Shown here: positions 1 through 6,537 of the stretch, piece by piece | How the letters are laid out: each line of letters starts with the position of its first letter | Position numbering within the stretch: position 1 is the stretch's first letter | DNA from: Chloroflexi bacterium RBG_19FT_COMBO_48_23 | GTDB lineage: Bacteria > Chloroflexota > Dehalococcoidia > GIF9 > UBA5620 | Assembly: GCA_001795315.1 (NCBI GenBank) | Contig: MGOH01000019.1 | Span: forward strand, 1 to 11,416 | Direction: 5' to 3' | DNA length: 11,416 nt | Program-made: the position numbers and the translations under genes | The notes under the pieces: model-generated | What the model was told of the DNA's origin: nothing | Database searches by the model: none | The model's input: only the letters and a program-made list of their open reading frames with translations

Positions 1-671
1 GGAACGTAAAATCAACCACCAAAGCCCAAGAAGGCCTTTATGTTTATGATACTGTCCAAAGACTGAATGACAGCCGCTTCGGAGATAAAGATATCTCAGA
101 TATTAGACAATACATAAAACTGGGTAAATTGGGAGAGGCCTTTGCCTCTGAAGAGGAGCTCGTACTCCTCATTGACGAGATAGATAAAGCCGATCTCGAG
201 TTTCCTAACGACTTGCTAAATGAGCTGGATGAGATGAGCTTTTATATCCCAGAGACAGGGGAGACAATTGTAGCCACCCATCGACCCATAGTAGCAATAA
301 CCAGCAATGCTGAAAAGGAACTTCCTGACGCCTTTCTACGACGCTGCATATTCCACTACATTGAATTCCCTGACCCTGCGCTCATGGAGGAAATAGTAAA
401 GGTGCACTTCCCTGACATCAGAGGTAATCTCCTTAGCCAAGCTCTGGCAACATTCTACTCACTACGGAAGATTGACGACTTCCGCAAAAAACCATCAACA
501 AGCGAACTGATAGACTGGATTCGTGTCCTTATCGCCAGCAGCACACCTGACGAAGCAATAACCGCTGATATTCCCTTCGCCGGCACTTTGCTGAAGAAAG
601 AAACAGATTATGCTTATTTCATAAATACCTTTATGAAGAAAAAACAAACCACAAGGACCTCAGACAGCTAA
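1..671 (+). CDS. MoxR-family AAA+ ATPase, 5'-truncated
   Basis: The reading frame is open from the left edge (first whole codon at base 3), so the N-terminus and Walker A lie outside the window; 222 residues are visible. The visible part begins in a region typical of MoxR ATPases (KSTTKAQEGLYVYD). Walker B, LVLLIDE, is at about 159-179 and is followed by IDKADLEFPNDLLNELD. A sensor-1 segment ITSNAEKELPDAFLRRC follows and carries the likely arginine finger. MoxR proteins are AAA+ ATPases thought to act as chaperones that load metals or remodel a partner, usually a VWA-domain protein encoded next to them. Here that partner starts 36 bases downstream on the same strand, which fits a two-gene operon. 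The substrate cannot be read from the sequence. A TTG at 129 is internal and should not be taken as the start. Confidence 0.93.
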   Translation, partial: NVKSTTKAQEGLYVYDTVQRLNDSRFGDKDISDIRQYIKLGKLGEAFASEEELVLLIDEIDKADLEFPNDLLNELDEMSFYIPETGETIVATHRPIVAITSNAEKELPDAFLRRCIFHYIEFPDPALMEEIVKVHFPDIRGNLLSQALATFYSLRKIDDFRKKPSTSELIDWIRVLIASSTPDEAITADIPFAGTLLKKETDYAYFINTFMKKKQTTRTSDS

Positions 672-707
672 GAGAGTTACGTTAATAAATAACAGATAGG
701 CACTCGT

Positions 708-1877
708 ATGTTTACCAACTTTTTCTACACCTTAAGAGAAAGAAAGGTGCCCGTTTCAATTACAGAATGGATGACCCTCATGGAAGCTCTATCCAAAGGT
801 TTCATCTCCAATCTGAACGATTTCTATTATCTCGCCCGAGCCATACTGGTAAAAAGCGAGTCCTATTTCGACCACTATGATGTCGCCTTTCAGGAATACT
901 TCAAAGGCATAAAAGCCCCACCAGAAATTTCGGAGCAAATCCTCAACTGGCTAAAAGACCCCTTCAACAGGATGCTCCTTACTGAAGAAGAACGGGCACT
1001 GCTGGACATTATGGATTTGGATGAACTGCTCGAGGAGCTTGAAAAAAGACTCAGGGAGCAAACAGAGCAACATGACGGGGGGGGTTACTGGATAGGCAGA
1101 GGAGGTACCTCACCTTTCGGACATTCTGGACAGCACCCGGCTGGCTTCAGGATTGGCGGCAGAGGAGGCGGCAGAAGCGCCATCCAGATTGCCGAACAAA
1201 GGCAATTCCGCAACTACCGTCAAGACCTAACACTTGATATCCGCCAAATTGAAGTCGCCTTAAAAGGGCTACGACAATTGAATCGCACCGGGCCAGAGGA
1301 CGAACTGGACTTGGAGAAAACTATCGATGCTACCGCCAAAAATGCTGGCGATATAGATTTAATCTGGCGACGAAGCCGAAAGAATAAGGTGAAGCTACTT
1401 CTACTCATGGATGTAGGAGGCTCTATGAACCCATTTGCCCACCTCTGCAGCCTGCTCTTCTCAGCCTCCCACCACAGCACGCATTTCAAAGATTTTCAAT
1501 ACTATTATTTCCATAACTGCATCTACGACTACGTCTATAAAGACATTGAGCGCCGGGACGCAATAAGCACTGATTATCTGCTGCACACCACGGAGCAAGA
1601 TTATAAGGTAATACTGGTAGGAGATGCCTGGATGGCACCATCGGAGCTAACCAGTGTTTACGGTGCCATTTACTACTATGAAAGAAACTACAAGGCGGGA
1701 ATAATTCGCCTTAAGCAATTCGCTGACCATTTCAACCACTGCGTCTGGCTAAACCCCGAAGCGCCGCACTACTGGAACGAACCTACAATCACGATGATTA
1801 GAAAAATCTTCCCCATGTTTGAGCTCACCATCGAAGGCCTACAACAAGCCGTTAAAAAACTAATCGTCAAGCGCTGA
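708..1877 (+). CDS. CoxE-like VWA-domain protein
   Basis: A 389-residue protein and the expected partner of the MoxR ATPase ending 36 bases upstream. The N-terminal half is helical and charged. A glycine-rich linker occupies about residues 124-155. A von Willebrand A fold then starts near residue 228, with the metal-site (MIDAS) motif D235-V-G-G-S239 in LLLLMDVGGSM. D306, in VGDAWM, is a possible later metal ligand. The canonical MIDAS is DxSxS; glycine at the middle position is, from memory, usual in this CoxE-like branch, so I do not call the site dead. No signal peptide or membrane segment is visible, so it is probably cytoplasmic. The ATG at 708 lacks a strong SD and may be translated by reinitiation. 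A run of eight G (1077-1084) in the linker is a possible slippage or assembly-error site, but the frame is intact on both sides. Its target is unknown. Confidence 0.9.
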   Translation: MFTNFFYTLRERKVPVSITEWMTLMEALSKGFISNLNDFYYLARAILVKSESYFDHYDVAFQEYFKGIKAPPEISEQILNWLKDPFNRMLLTEEERALLDIMDLDELLEELEKRLREQTEQHDGGGYWIGRGGTSPFGHSGQHPAGFRIGGRGGGRSAIQIAEQRQFRNYRQDLTLDIRQIEVALKGLRQLNRTGPEDELDLEKTIDATAKNAGDIDLIWRRSRKNKVKLLLLMDVGGSMNPFAHLCSLLFSASHHSTHFKDFQYYYFHNCIYDYVYKDIERRDAISTDYLLHTTEQDYKVILVGDAWMAPSELTSVYGAIYYYERNYKAGIIRLKQFADHFNHCVWLNPEAPHYWNEPTITMIRKIFPMFELTIEGLQQAVKKLIVKR

Positions 1878-1914
1878 CAGCCTTAAAATGAGACTACAGA
1901 TCCACTGTACTGTA

Positions 1915-1944
1915 TAGACAAGGGGAATGGGCTAAGGGTATAAT
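1915..1944 (+). promoter_or_regulatory. Sigma-70-type promoter of hpt-ade
   Basis: TAGACA at 1915-1920 (5 of 6 matches to TTGACA) is followed after 18 bases by a perfect TATAAT at 1939-1944. Transcription would be expected to start about 6-8 bases past the -10, around 1950-1952, which is the GTG start of the next gene. The promoter lies in the 74-base gap after the VWA gene and would make the purine-salvage genes a separate transcription unit. The motif match is direct; activity is inferred. Confidence 0.72.
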
Positions 1945-1951
1945 CTCTCCC

Positions 1952-2470
1952 GTGTCTCGGCAGCCTAAAGTTCTAATTACTCACGACGAAATCAGGCAGG
2001 CTATAACCAAGTTGGCAGCTGAAATCAGGCGGGATTATCAGGGAAAACAGCCACTGCTAATCGGCATCCTTAAAGGTTCCTTCGTCTTTATGGCCGACCT
2101 GGTTCGTGAACTTGGCTTACCTGTAGAGGTGGACTTCGTCAAGGTTTCGAGCTATGGTACGGGCATGGAAACCTCGGGTAAGATTAGGATGATGCATGGT
2201 CTGAAGACGAAAATAAAAGGCAGAGATGTTTTAATAGTCGAGGACATAGTTGATACTGGGCTGACCATTTCCTTCCTGATAAATTATCTGCAAAAGAAAG
2301 GGCCAGCATCCCTAAGAGTGTGTGCCTTGACAGATAAGCCCTCACGCCATGAGATCCCGGTTACCATTGATTACCTGGGATTCACTGTGCCCAATAAGTT
2401 TATAGTCGGCTACGGTATCGATTGGAATGAGAAGTTTCGGTACCTGCCAGATATATGTTTCATAGATTAA
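1952..2470 (+). CDS. hpt: Hypoxanthine phosphoribosyltransferase
   Basis: A 172-residue type I phosphoribosyltransferase, full length for bacterial HPRT. It transfers the phosphoribosyl group of PRPP to hypoxanthine (often also guanine), giving IMP or GMP in cytoplasmic purine salvage. The PRPP-binding loop VEDIVDTGLT spans about residues 96-105, with D101 as the expected catalytic acid/base. The flexible loop is around S66-S67-Y68-G69. K129 and the segment FIVGYGIDWNEKFRYLPDI near the C-terminus match the base-binding region. The GTG at 1952 is the only good in-frame start: the next stop upstream is at 1889 and only a CTG lies between. Nothing resembling an SD precedes it, and a TATAAT ends 7 bases upstream, so the mRNA is probably leaderless. 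Adenine deaminase follows after 17 bases and would supply its hypoxanthine. Confidence 0.95.
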   Translation: MSRQPKVLITHDEIRQAITKLAAEIRRDYQGKQPLLIGILKGSFVFMADLVRELGLPVEVDFVKVSSYGTGMETSGKIRMMHGLKTKIKGRDVLIVEDIVDTGLTISFLINYLQKKGPASLRVCALTDKPSRHEIPVTIDYLGFTVPNKFIVGYGIDWNEKFRYLPDICFID

Positions 2471-2474
2471 TCTC

Positions 2475-2480
2475 AAGGGA
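2475..2480 (+). promoter_or_regulatory. Ribosome binding site deciding the ade start
   Basis: AAGGGA ends 7 bases before the ATG at 2488. An in-frame ATG at 2455 lies inside the end of hpt and has no such site. Starting there would add 11 residues (MFHRLISREED) to the usual N-terminus of the family, so 2488 is preferred. Confidence 0.6.
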
Positions 2481-2487
2481 AGAAGAT

Positions 2488-4194
2488 ATGAGTTTGGCCA
2501 AATTGATTTCAGTTGCCCGTGGAGACGCTCCAGCAGACTTACTGCTTAAGAACGCTAAGATAATAAACACCTTTGTAGGCATCATAGAAGAAGGCAATGT
2601 AGCCATCTATGGTGACAGGATTGCCGGCATCGGTAATTACGTCAAGGCTAAAGAGGTGATCGACCTAAAGGGCATCTATCTGGCTCCGGGACTGATCAAC
2701 GGTCACACCCACATAGAAAGCTCCATGCTACACCCAGCGCAATATGCTCAAGCTGTAGTCCCTAGGGGCACTTCAACAGTGATTACTGACCTGCACGAAA
2801 TAACTAATGTGGCTGGTTTTGATGGCATAAAGTTCGTCATGAACTGGGTACAGAAGCTACCTCTTGACATGTTCTTCGTGGCTCCATCATGTGTGCCTGC
2901 TACCCATATGGAAACCAGCGGAGCAGAGATCAATGCCCAAGATATTAAGAAGATACTCGGCATGAAAAACTTTATAGGGCTCGGCGAGATGATGAACTTC
3001 CCCGGTGTTATCAGCGGAGACAGAGAGGTTCTAAAAAAGATAGCCGTTTCCCAAGGCAAAGTTATTGATGGACATGCCCCAGGTGTTACCAATAAGCGAC
3101 TGAACGCTTACTTAGCTGCCGGCATTGGCTCAGACCATGAGTCAACTACATTAGAAGAGGGTAGAGAAAAACTGAGGCGGGGAATGCATTTGATGATAAG
3201 AGAGGGCTCCTCGGAGAAAAACCTGGATGCTCTCTTACCCCTTGTCAACGATAGGACATATAACAGGTGCCTCTTTGTCGTCGATGACCGTAGTTGCTCC
3301 GACTTGCTCCACGAAGGTGACATTGATGCTGTAGTCAGGAAGGCAATACAAAACGGGCTTGAACCGGTGCGGGCAATACAACTGGCAACTATGAATACTG
3401 CTGAATATTTCAGACTGTACGACCGGGGCGGCATTGCCCCCGGCTATATCGCAAATCTCATTACCATCACCGACCTTCCAAATCTCGAAATACACATGGT
3501 CTTTTACAAAGGTCACTTGGTAGCCAGGAATGGTAAATACCTTGAGGCACCACTAAAAGCTTCGAATAACGAGCTAACCGATACTGTTCGTATCAAGCCT
3601 TTCGGCATAGAAGCACTAAAGTTAACCACAAGTGGGAAAAGTTTTCCAGTTATCGAGATTATCCCTGGTCAGATAATCACCAAAAAAAGAATCGAGATGG
3701 TGAAAGCCAAAGATGGTGTCATCATGCCCGACCTAGAAGAAGACATATTAAAGTTGGTGGTTGTGGAAAGGCACAAGTCGAGTGGCAACATTGGCCTGGG
3801 GCTGATCAAAGGCTTTGGCCTGAAGCGAGGTGCACTAGCCTCATCCATAGCCCATGACTCTCACAACATAGTGGCAGTCGGAACTAATGACCATGATATC
3901 TTCACAGTAATCAAAGAGATTGAGAAATTGCAAGGTGGGTTAGCAGTATGCGTAGACGGGAAAATCCTGGCAGCTTTACCCCTACCTGTTGCCGGATTGC
4001 TTTCAACCGAGCCTCTGGAGACAGTCGTAAAAAAATTTGAGAAGCTAGAAAAAACCGCATCTGGATTAGGGCATGTTCCACCAGCTCCCTTTGCGCTCCT
4101 TTCCTTCATCGCTTTACCGGTAATACCCGAACTTAGGTTGACTGATATGGGACTTGTAGACGTGCTAGAATTCAAATTAATCAACACTCCATGA
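2488..4194 (+). CDS. ade: Adenine deaminase
   Basis: A 568-residue amidohydrolase, the usual length for bacterial adenine deaminase (Ade/AdeC). It hydrolyses adenine to hypoxanthine and ammonia. After a short N-terminal beta domain (DLLLKNAKIINTF) comes the metal motif H73-T-H75 in GHTHIESSM. E167 (LGEMMN), H196 (DGHAPG), H217 (SDHE) and D266/D267 (VVDDR) follow; these are candidate ligand and catalytic positions of the barrel. The C-terminal part, about 390-568, has the extra domain specific to this family, including ASSIAHDSHNIVAVG. The gene starts 17 bases after hpt on the same strand and should share its promoter. The pair makes a short route from adenine to IMP and can replace adenine phosphoribosyltransferase. 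The stop codon lies within a small inverted repeat. Hydantoinase-like or dihydroorotase-like amidohydrolases are unlikely given the C-terminal domain. Confidence 0.95.
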   Translation: MSLAKLISVARGDAPADLLLKNAKIINTFVGIIEEGNVAIYGDRIAGIGNYVKAKEVIDLKGIYLAPGLINGHTHIESSMLHPAQYAQAVVPRGTSTVITDLHEITNVAGFDGIKFVMNWVQKLPLDMFFVAPSCVPATHMETSGAEINAQDIKKILGMKNFIGLGEMMNFPGVISGDREVLKKIAVSQGKVIDGHAPGVTNKRLNAYLAAGIGSDHESTTLEEGREKLRRGMHLMIREGSSEKNLDALLPLVNDRTYNRCLFVVDDRSCSDLLHEGDIDAVVRKAIQNGLEPVRAIQLATMNTAEYFRLYDRGGIAPGYIANLITITDLPNLEIHMVFYKGHLVARNGKYLEAPLKASNNELTDTVRIKPFGIEALKLTTSGKSFPVIEIIPGQIITKKRIEMVKAKDGVIMPDLEEDILKLVVVERHKSSGNIGLGLIKGFGLKRGALASSIAHDSHNIVAVGTNDHDIFTVIKEIEKLQGGLAVCVDGKILAALPLPVAGLLSTEPLETVVKKFEKLEKTASGLGHVPPAPFALLSFIALPVIPELRLTDMGLVDVLEFKLINTP

Positions 4195-4219
4195 AATTCG
4201 CTTCGCTCTCTTCATGGGG
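4187..4219 (+). other. Inverted repeat over the ade stop codon
   Basis: CTCCATGAA (4187-4195) can pair with TTCATGGGG (4211-4219): nine pairs including one G-U, around a 15-base loop. It covers the TGA at 4192-4194. No T-tract follows, so it is a poor intrinsic terminator. It might protect the 3' end of the hpt-ade mRNA or be a chance repeat. Confidence 0.4.
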
Positions 4220-4227
4220 GCCACAAA

Positions 4228-4257
4228 TTGCATCATGGAACTTAGGGTTAATATATA
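4228..4257 (+). promoter_or_regulatory. Weak candidate promoter for the FabK-like gene
   Basis: TTGCAT (4228-4233) and TATATA (4252-4257) are 18 bases apart in an AT-rich stretch just before the gene at 4277. Both boxes are imperfect. Read-through from hpt-ade is the alternative. Confidence 0.25.
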
Positions 4258-4263
4258 AATAAC

Positions 4264-4268
4264 GGAGG
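4264..4268 (+). promoter_or_regulatory. Strong ribosome binding site
   Basis: GGAGG, within ACGGAGGTC, lies 8 bases before the ATG at 4277. It is the best SD on the plus strand of the window and fixes that start. Confidence 0.75.
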
Positions 4269-4276
4269 TCTAAGCA

Positions 4277-5236
4277 ATGAAAAGAACCAGACTTTGTGAC
4301 CTGCTGGGCATAGAATACCCCATAATTCAAGGGGGAATGGTATGGATTGCAAATGCTGAGTTAGCTGCTGCAGTTTCCAATGCCGGAGGTTTAGGCCTAA
4401 TAAGTCCAACTGCAGGAATGAGTCGCAATGGTGACCAGATGGAAAATCTGAAAAAACAAATAAAAATAGCCAAAAGCTTAACCTCCAAACCTTTCGGAGT
4501 TAATTTACCTATATTGAACAATCCACAAATCGAGGAGCTTGTCGCCACGGTCATTGATGCTAAGGTAAATGTAGCGGTAACGGCTGCTGGTAACCCAGCT
4601 CTATACACAAGCCGGTTCAAAGAAGCCGGGATAAAAGTCCTCCATGTGGTTGCAGCAGTGCGACACGCACAAAGCGCCGAGAGGCGAGGCGTGGATGCAG
4701 TCATTGCCGAGGGCTATGAAGCAGGTGGCCACAACGGCCTAGACGAACTAACCACTTTCACCTTGATACCTCAGGTGGTAGATGCAGTGACAATTCCAGT
4801 GGTGGCTGCCGGTGGCATTGCTGATGCCAGAGGTGTAGTAGCCGCTCTGGCACTGGGTGCCGATGGCGTCCAGATGGGCACACTTTTCATAGCTACTAAC
4901 GAGTGTGTCGCTCACCCAAATTTCAAAGAAGCAATACTAAAAGCTAGCGACATCGACACCGCTATTACAGGCAGGAAACTTGGACCAACCAGAGTATTAA
5001 AGAACGAAGTAGCCACTAAAATACTGGAAATGGAAGCGGCTGGGGCTTCAGTTGAAGAGCTCCTAGCCTTCATTGGCAGCAGCCGGTCCCGAACCGGACA
5101 GTTCGAAGGCGACATGGTCAACGGTGAGGCTTACTGCGGCTCCATAGCCGGTATGATAAAGGAAGTAAAGAGCGTCGGCGATGTCATCCGCAGCATCATT
5201 GGCAACTACGAGACAGTTTTAGACAGCTTAAAATAG
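4277..5236 (+). CDS. Nitronate monooxygenase / FabK-like flavoprotein
   Basis: A 319-residue FMN-dependent TIM-barrel protein of the 2-nitropropane dioxygenase superfamily, with no gap or frameshift. It opens with the family signature LLGIEYPIIQGGMVWIAN. GVNLPIL lies at 74-80, the phosphate-binding segment AAGGIAD at 177-183 and GVQMGTLF at 197-204. H152, in EAGGHNG, aligns with the catalytic histidine of both nitronate monooxygenase and FabK enoyl-ACP reductase. The two functions cannot be separated from sequence by eye: one oxidises alkyl nitronates to carbonyl compounds and nitrite, the other reduces enoyl-ACP with NAD(P)H in fatty acid synthesis. No other fatty acid genes lie nearby, which leaves the broad name safer. 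The ATG has a strong SD. The gene is 82 bases past ade and is the last plus-strand gene before the convergent junction. Confidence 0.9.
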   Translation: MKRTRLCDLLGIEYPIIQGGMVWIANAELAAAVSNAGGLGLISPTAGMSRNGDQMENLKKQIKIAKSLTSKPFGVNLPILNNPQIEELVATVIDAKVNVAVTAAGNPALYTSRFKEAGIKVLHVVAAVRHAQSAERRGVDAVIAEGYEAGGHNGLDELTTFTLIPQVVDAVTIPVVAAGGIADARGVVAALALGADGVQMGTLFIATNECVAHPNFKEAILKASDIDTAITGRKLGPTRVLKNEVATKILEMEAAGASVEELLAFIGSSRSRTGQFEGDMVNGEAYCGSIAGMIKEVKSVGDVIRSIIGNYETVLDSLK

Positions 5237-5313
5237 CCGGAATATCAGTAATTTCGAGGACAGAGAACGAAGAGACTTTTTAGATTATGCTTAGGGCCGC
5301 TGTCTGATTTCTC

Positions 5314-5706
5314 TCAATCGGCCTTCTCTGCTTTGACTCGGGAGCTTCGCGCTAAAACCCTGATGGCTTCCATCAAGTCCTGGCGCCTGCAATCTTTAGT
5401 CAGATACCAACTAGCACCAGCATCGAGCGCTGAGCCCACATAATCGCCATAGACCGTTAGAAACAAGATTTTGACATCAGGCAAACTTCTCTTTATACGG
5501 CGGGTTGCCTCTGTGCCATCTATACCGGGCATGTGGGCATCCATCAAAATGACATCAGGTTTCAATTTTTCCGCTTGTACCACTCCGTCCAGACCATCCA
5601 CAGCCTCTCCAACCACATCTATATCAGCTTGAGGCTCGAGAATGCTTTTGAGCCCCTCCCTTACTACTTCATTATCATCTACTATGAGCAACTTTATTTT
5701 TCCCAT
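5314..5706 (-). CDS. Receiver-only response regulator
   Basis: A 130-residue CheY-like receiver domain and nothing more. The acidic pocket D10/D11, phospho-acceptor D56, T84 and K104 (YLTKD) are all present, so it should accept phosphate. Its sequence is much closer to the NarL-type receiver encoded at 5893-6537 (VVREGL, VVGEA.DG, KPDV.LMD, PDVK) than to chemotaxis CheY, yet it stops where the linker to the helix-turn-helix would begin. I find no remnant of that domain in the 77 bases downstream. The ATG at 5706 has AGGAG at 5714-5718 on the minus strand, spaced 7 bases, so it is translated independently. It is separated from the upstream regulator gene by an intrinsic terminator. It may be a second output, a phosphate sink for the neighbouring kinase, or a protein-interaction switch. 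Confidence 0.9.
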   Translation of the reverse strand: MGKIKLLIVDDNEVVREGLKSILEPQADIDVVGEAVDGLDGVVQAEKLKPDVILMDAHMPGIDGTEATRRIKRSLPDVKILFLTVYGDYVGSALDAGASWYLTKDCRRQDLMEAIRVLARSSRVKAEKAD

Positions 5707-5834
5707 TACATCTCTCCTAATATCAAGGCCTAGCTTTCTCTGGCACAGCCTGTATCTTAGCCAGTAACCTTAGTTTTAAGTTTACCGTCTCAGATCGGTT
5801 ACACCATCAGGAGAGTGGTTGGTTTCACATACAG

Positions 5835-5865
5835 AAAAAGGTTGACTTCAAAGTCAACCTTTTTT
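5835..5865 (-). terminator. Bidirectional intrinsic terminator
   Basis: GGTTGACTT (5840-5848) and AAGTCAACC (5851-5859) are perfect inverted repeats. An A-tract (5835-5839) lies on one side and a T-tract (5860-5865) on the other, so on either strand a stable hairpin is followed by a run of U. It sits 28 bases after the stop of the NarL-type regulator on the minus strand and 129 bases before the receiver-only gene. It should end the glyS-sbcD-kinase-regulator transcript. Confidence 0.85.
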
Positions 5866-5881
5866 CCTATACCGAGTAGTA

Positions 5882-5898
5882 CTTTAGTATGACTAAAG
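5882..5898 (-). other. Small hairpin over a regulator stop codon
   Basis: CTTTAGT (5882-5888) and ACTAAAG (5892-5898) are perfect inverted repeats around a 3-base loop and include the TAG of the regulator gene. No T-tract follows directly. It may assist the terminator 17 bases further on, or be chance. Confidence 0.4.
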
Positions 5899-6537
5899 AC
5901 GAATAATACCTTTCTTAATGGCTCGAGTCACAGCTTCGGTACGGTCACTCACTCCCAGCTTTTGAAAAATATTAGCAATATGCGTCTTCACCGTACTTTG
6001 GGCAATGTTAAGTTGAGCACTAATCTCTTTATTAGCCGAGCCTTTAGCCATAAGGCACAATATTTCAAGCTCTCGGCCGGAAAGATCCTCACCAGATGGT
6101 GTCCGTCTAGATAGTTCGGAGAAACGATCAAGCAATTTCGATGCCACCACTGGCTGAATAAGCGACTCGCCCCGATAAACAGTCCTTATTGCCTTGAACA
6201 GATCATCTCTCGGAGCATCCTTAAGCAGATATGCCCGAGCACCAGCCTCTATACCACTAAATATATATTCGTCATCACTGTAGGTTGTAAGGATTATGAA
6301 TTTAACATCAGGCATAACTGACTTTATCTGGCGCATAGCTTCGACGCCGTCCATCTCCGGCATCCGAAGGTCCATAAGCACTACATCTGGTTTCAACTCT
6401 TTGGTTTTATTCAATGCTTCCACTCCGTCTTTAGCCTCTCCAACCACCTCAAAGTCAACCTCCCTGCTCAACATGGCAAACAGCCCCTCTCTCACAACTG
6501 GATGGTCATCAGCAATCAAAATTTTTATAGAGTCCAC
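5893..6537 (-). CDS. NarL/FixJ-type response regulator
   Basis: A 214-residue two-domain transcription regulator of standard length. The receiver domain (about 1-120) has D10/D11, phospho-acceptor D56, T84 and K106 (YLLKD). The LuxR-type DNA-binding domain (about 150-212) reads LSGRELEILCLMAKG, then NKEISAQLNIAQSTVKTHI with the recognition helix, then KLGVSDRTEAV. It is the expected partner of the histidine kinase gene just upstream. The last base of the kinase TAG is the first base of its GTG (position 6537), so translation is probably coupled. A strong SD, AAGGAGGT, lies in the end of the kinase gene. Phosphorylation should promote dimer binding to DNA; its target genes are not visible. A hairpin and then a strong terminator follow the stop. 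Confidence 0.95.
   Translation of the reverse strand: MDSIKILIADDHPVVREGLFAMLSREVDFEVVGEAKDGVEALNKTKELKPDVVLMDLRMPEMDGVEAMRQIKSVMPDVKFIILTTYSDDEYIFSGIEAGARAYLLKDAPRDDLFKAIRTVYRGESLIQPVVASKLLDRFSELSRRTPSGEDLSGRELEILCLMAKGSANKEISAQLNIAQSTVKTHIANIFQKLGVSDRTEAVTRAIKKGIIRL

Noticed and set aside
235..1413. VWA metal site judged defective because it reads DVGGS rather than DxSxS
   Set aside because: The first aspartate and last serine are kept, and glycine at the middle position is, as I recall, common in this CoxE-like family.
2748..3092. Minus-strand frame opposite ade (with others at 3108-3516 and 3861-4187)
   Set aside because: All mirror conserved adenine deaminase coding sequence and have no family resemblance.
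4327..4704. 125-codon minus-strand frame opposite the FabK-like gene
   Set aside because: Shadow of a conserved flavoprotein; low-complexity Ala/Thr/Pro composition.
5237..5313. Terminator in the convergent gap
   Set aside because: GGCCG (5295-5299) and CGGCC (5319-5323) can pair, but the stem is only five bases with a 19-base loop, overlaps the receiver gene end and lacks a T-tract.
5533..5733. 66-codon plus-strand frame opposite the lone receiver
   Set aside because: Antisense to the phosphorylation region of an intact receiver; no SD.
5849..6461. Shared 12-mer (CAAAGTCAACCT) between the terminator and the NarL-type regulator gene
   Set aside because: Only two copies, one in conserved coding sequence and one forced by the hairpin; best explained by chance.
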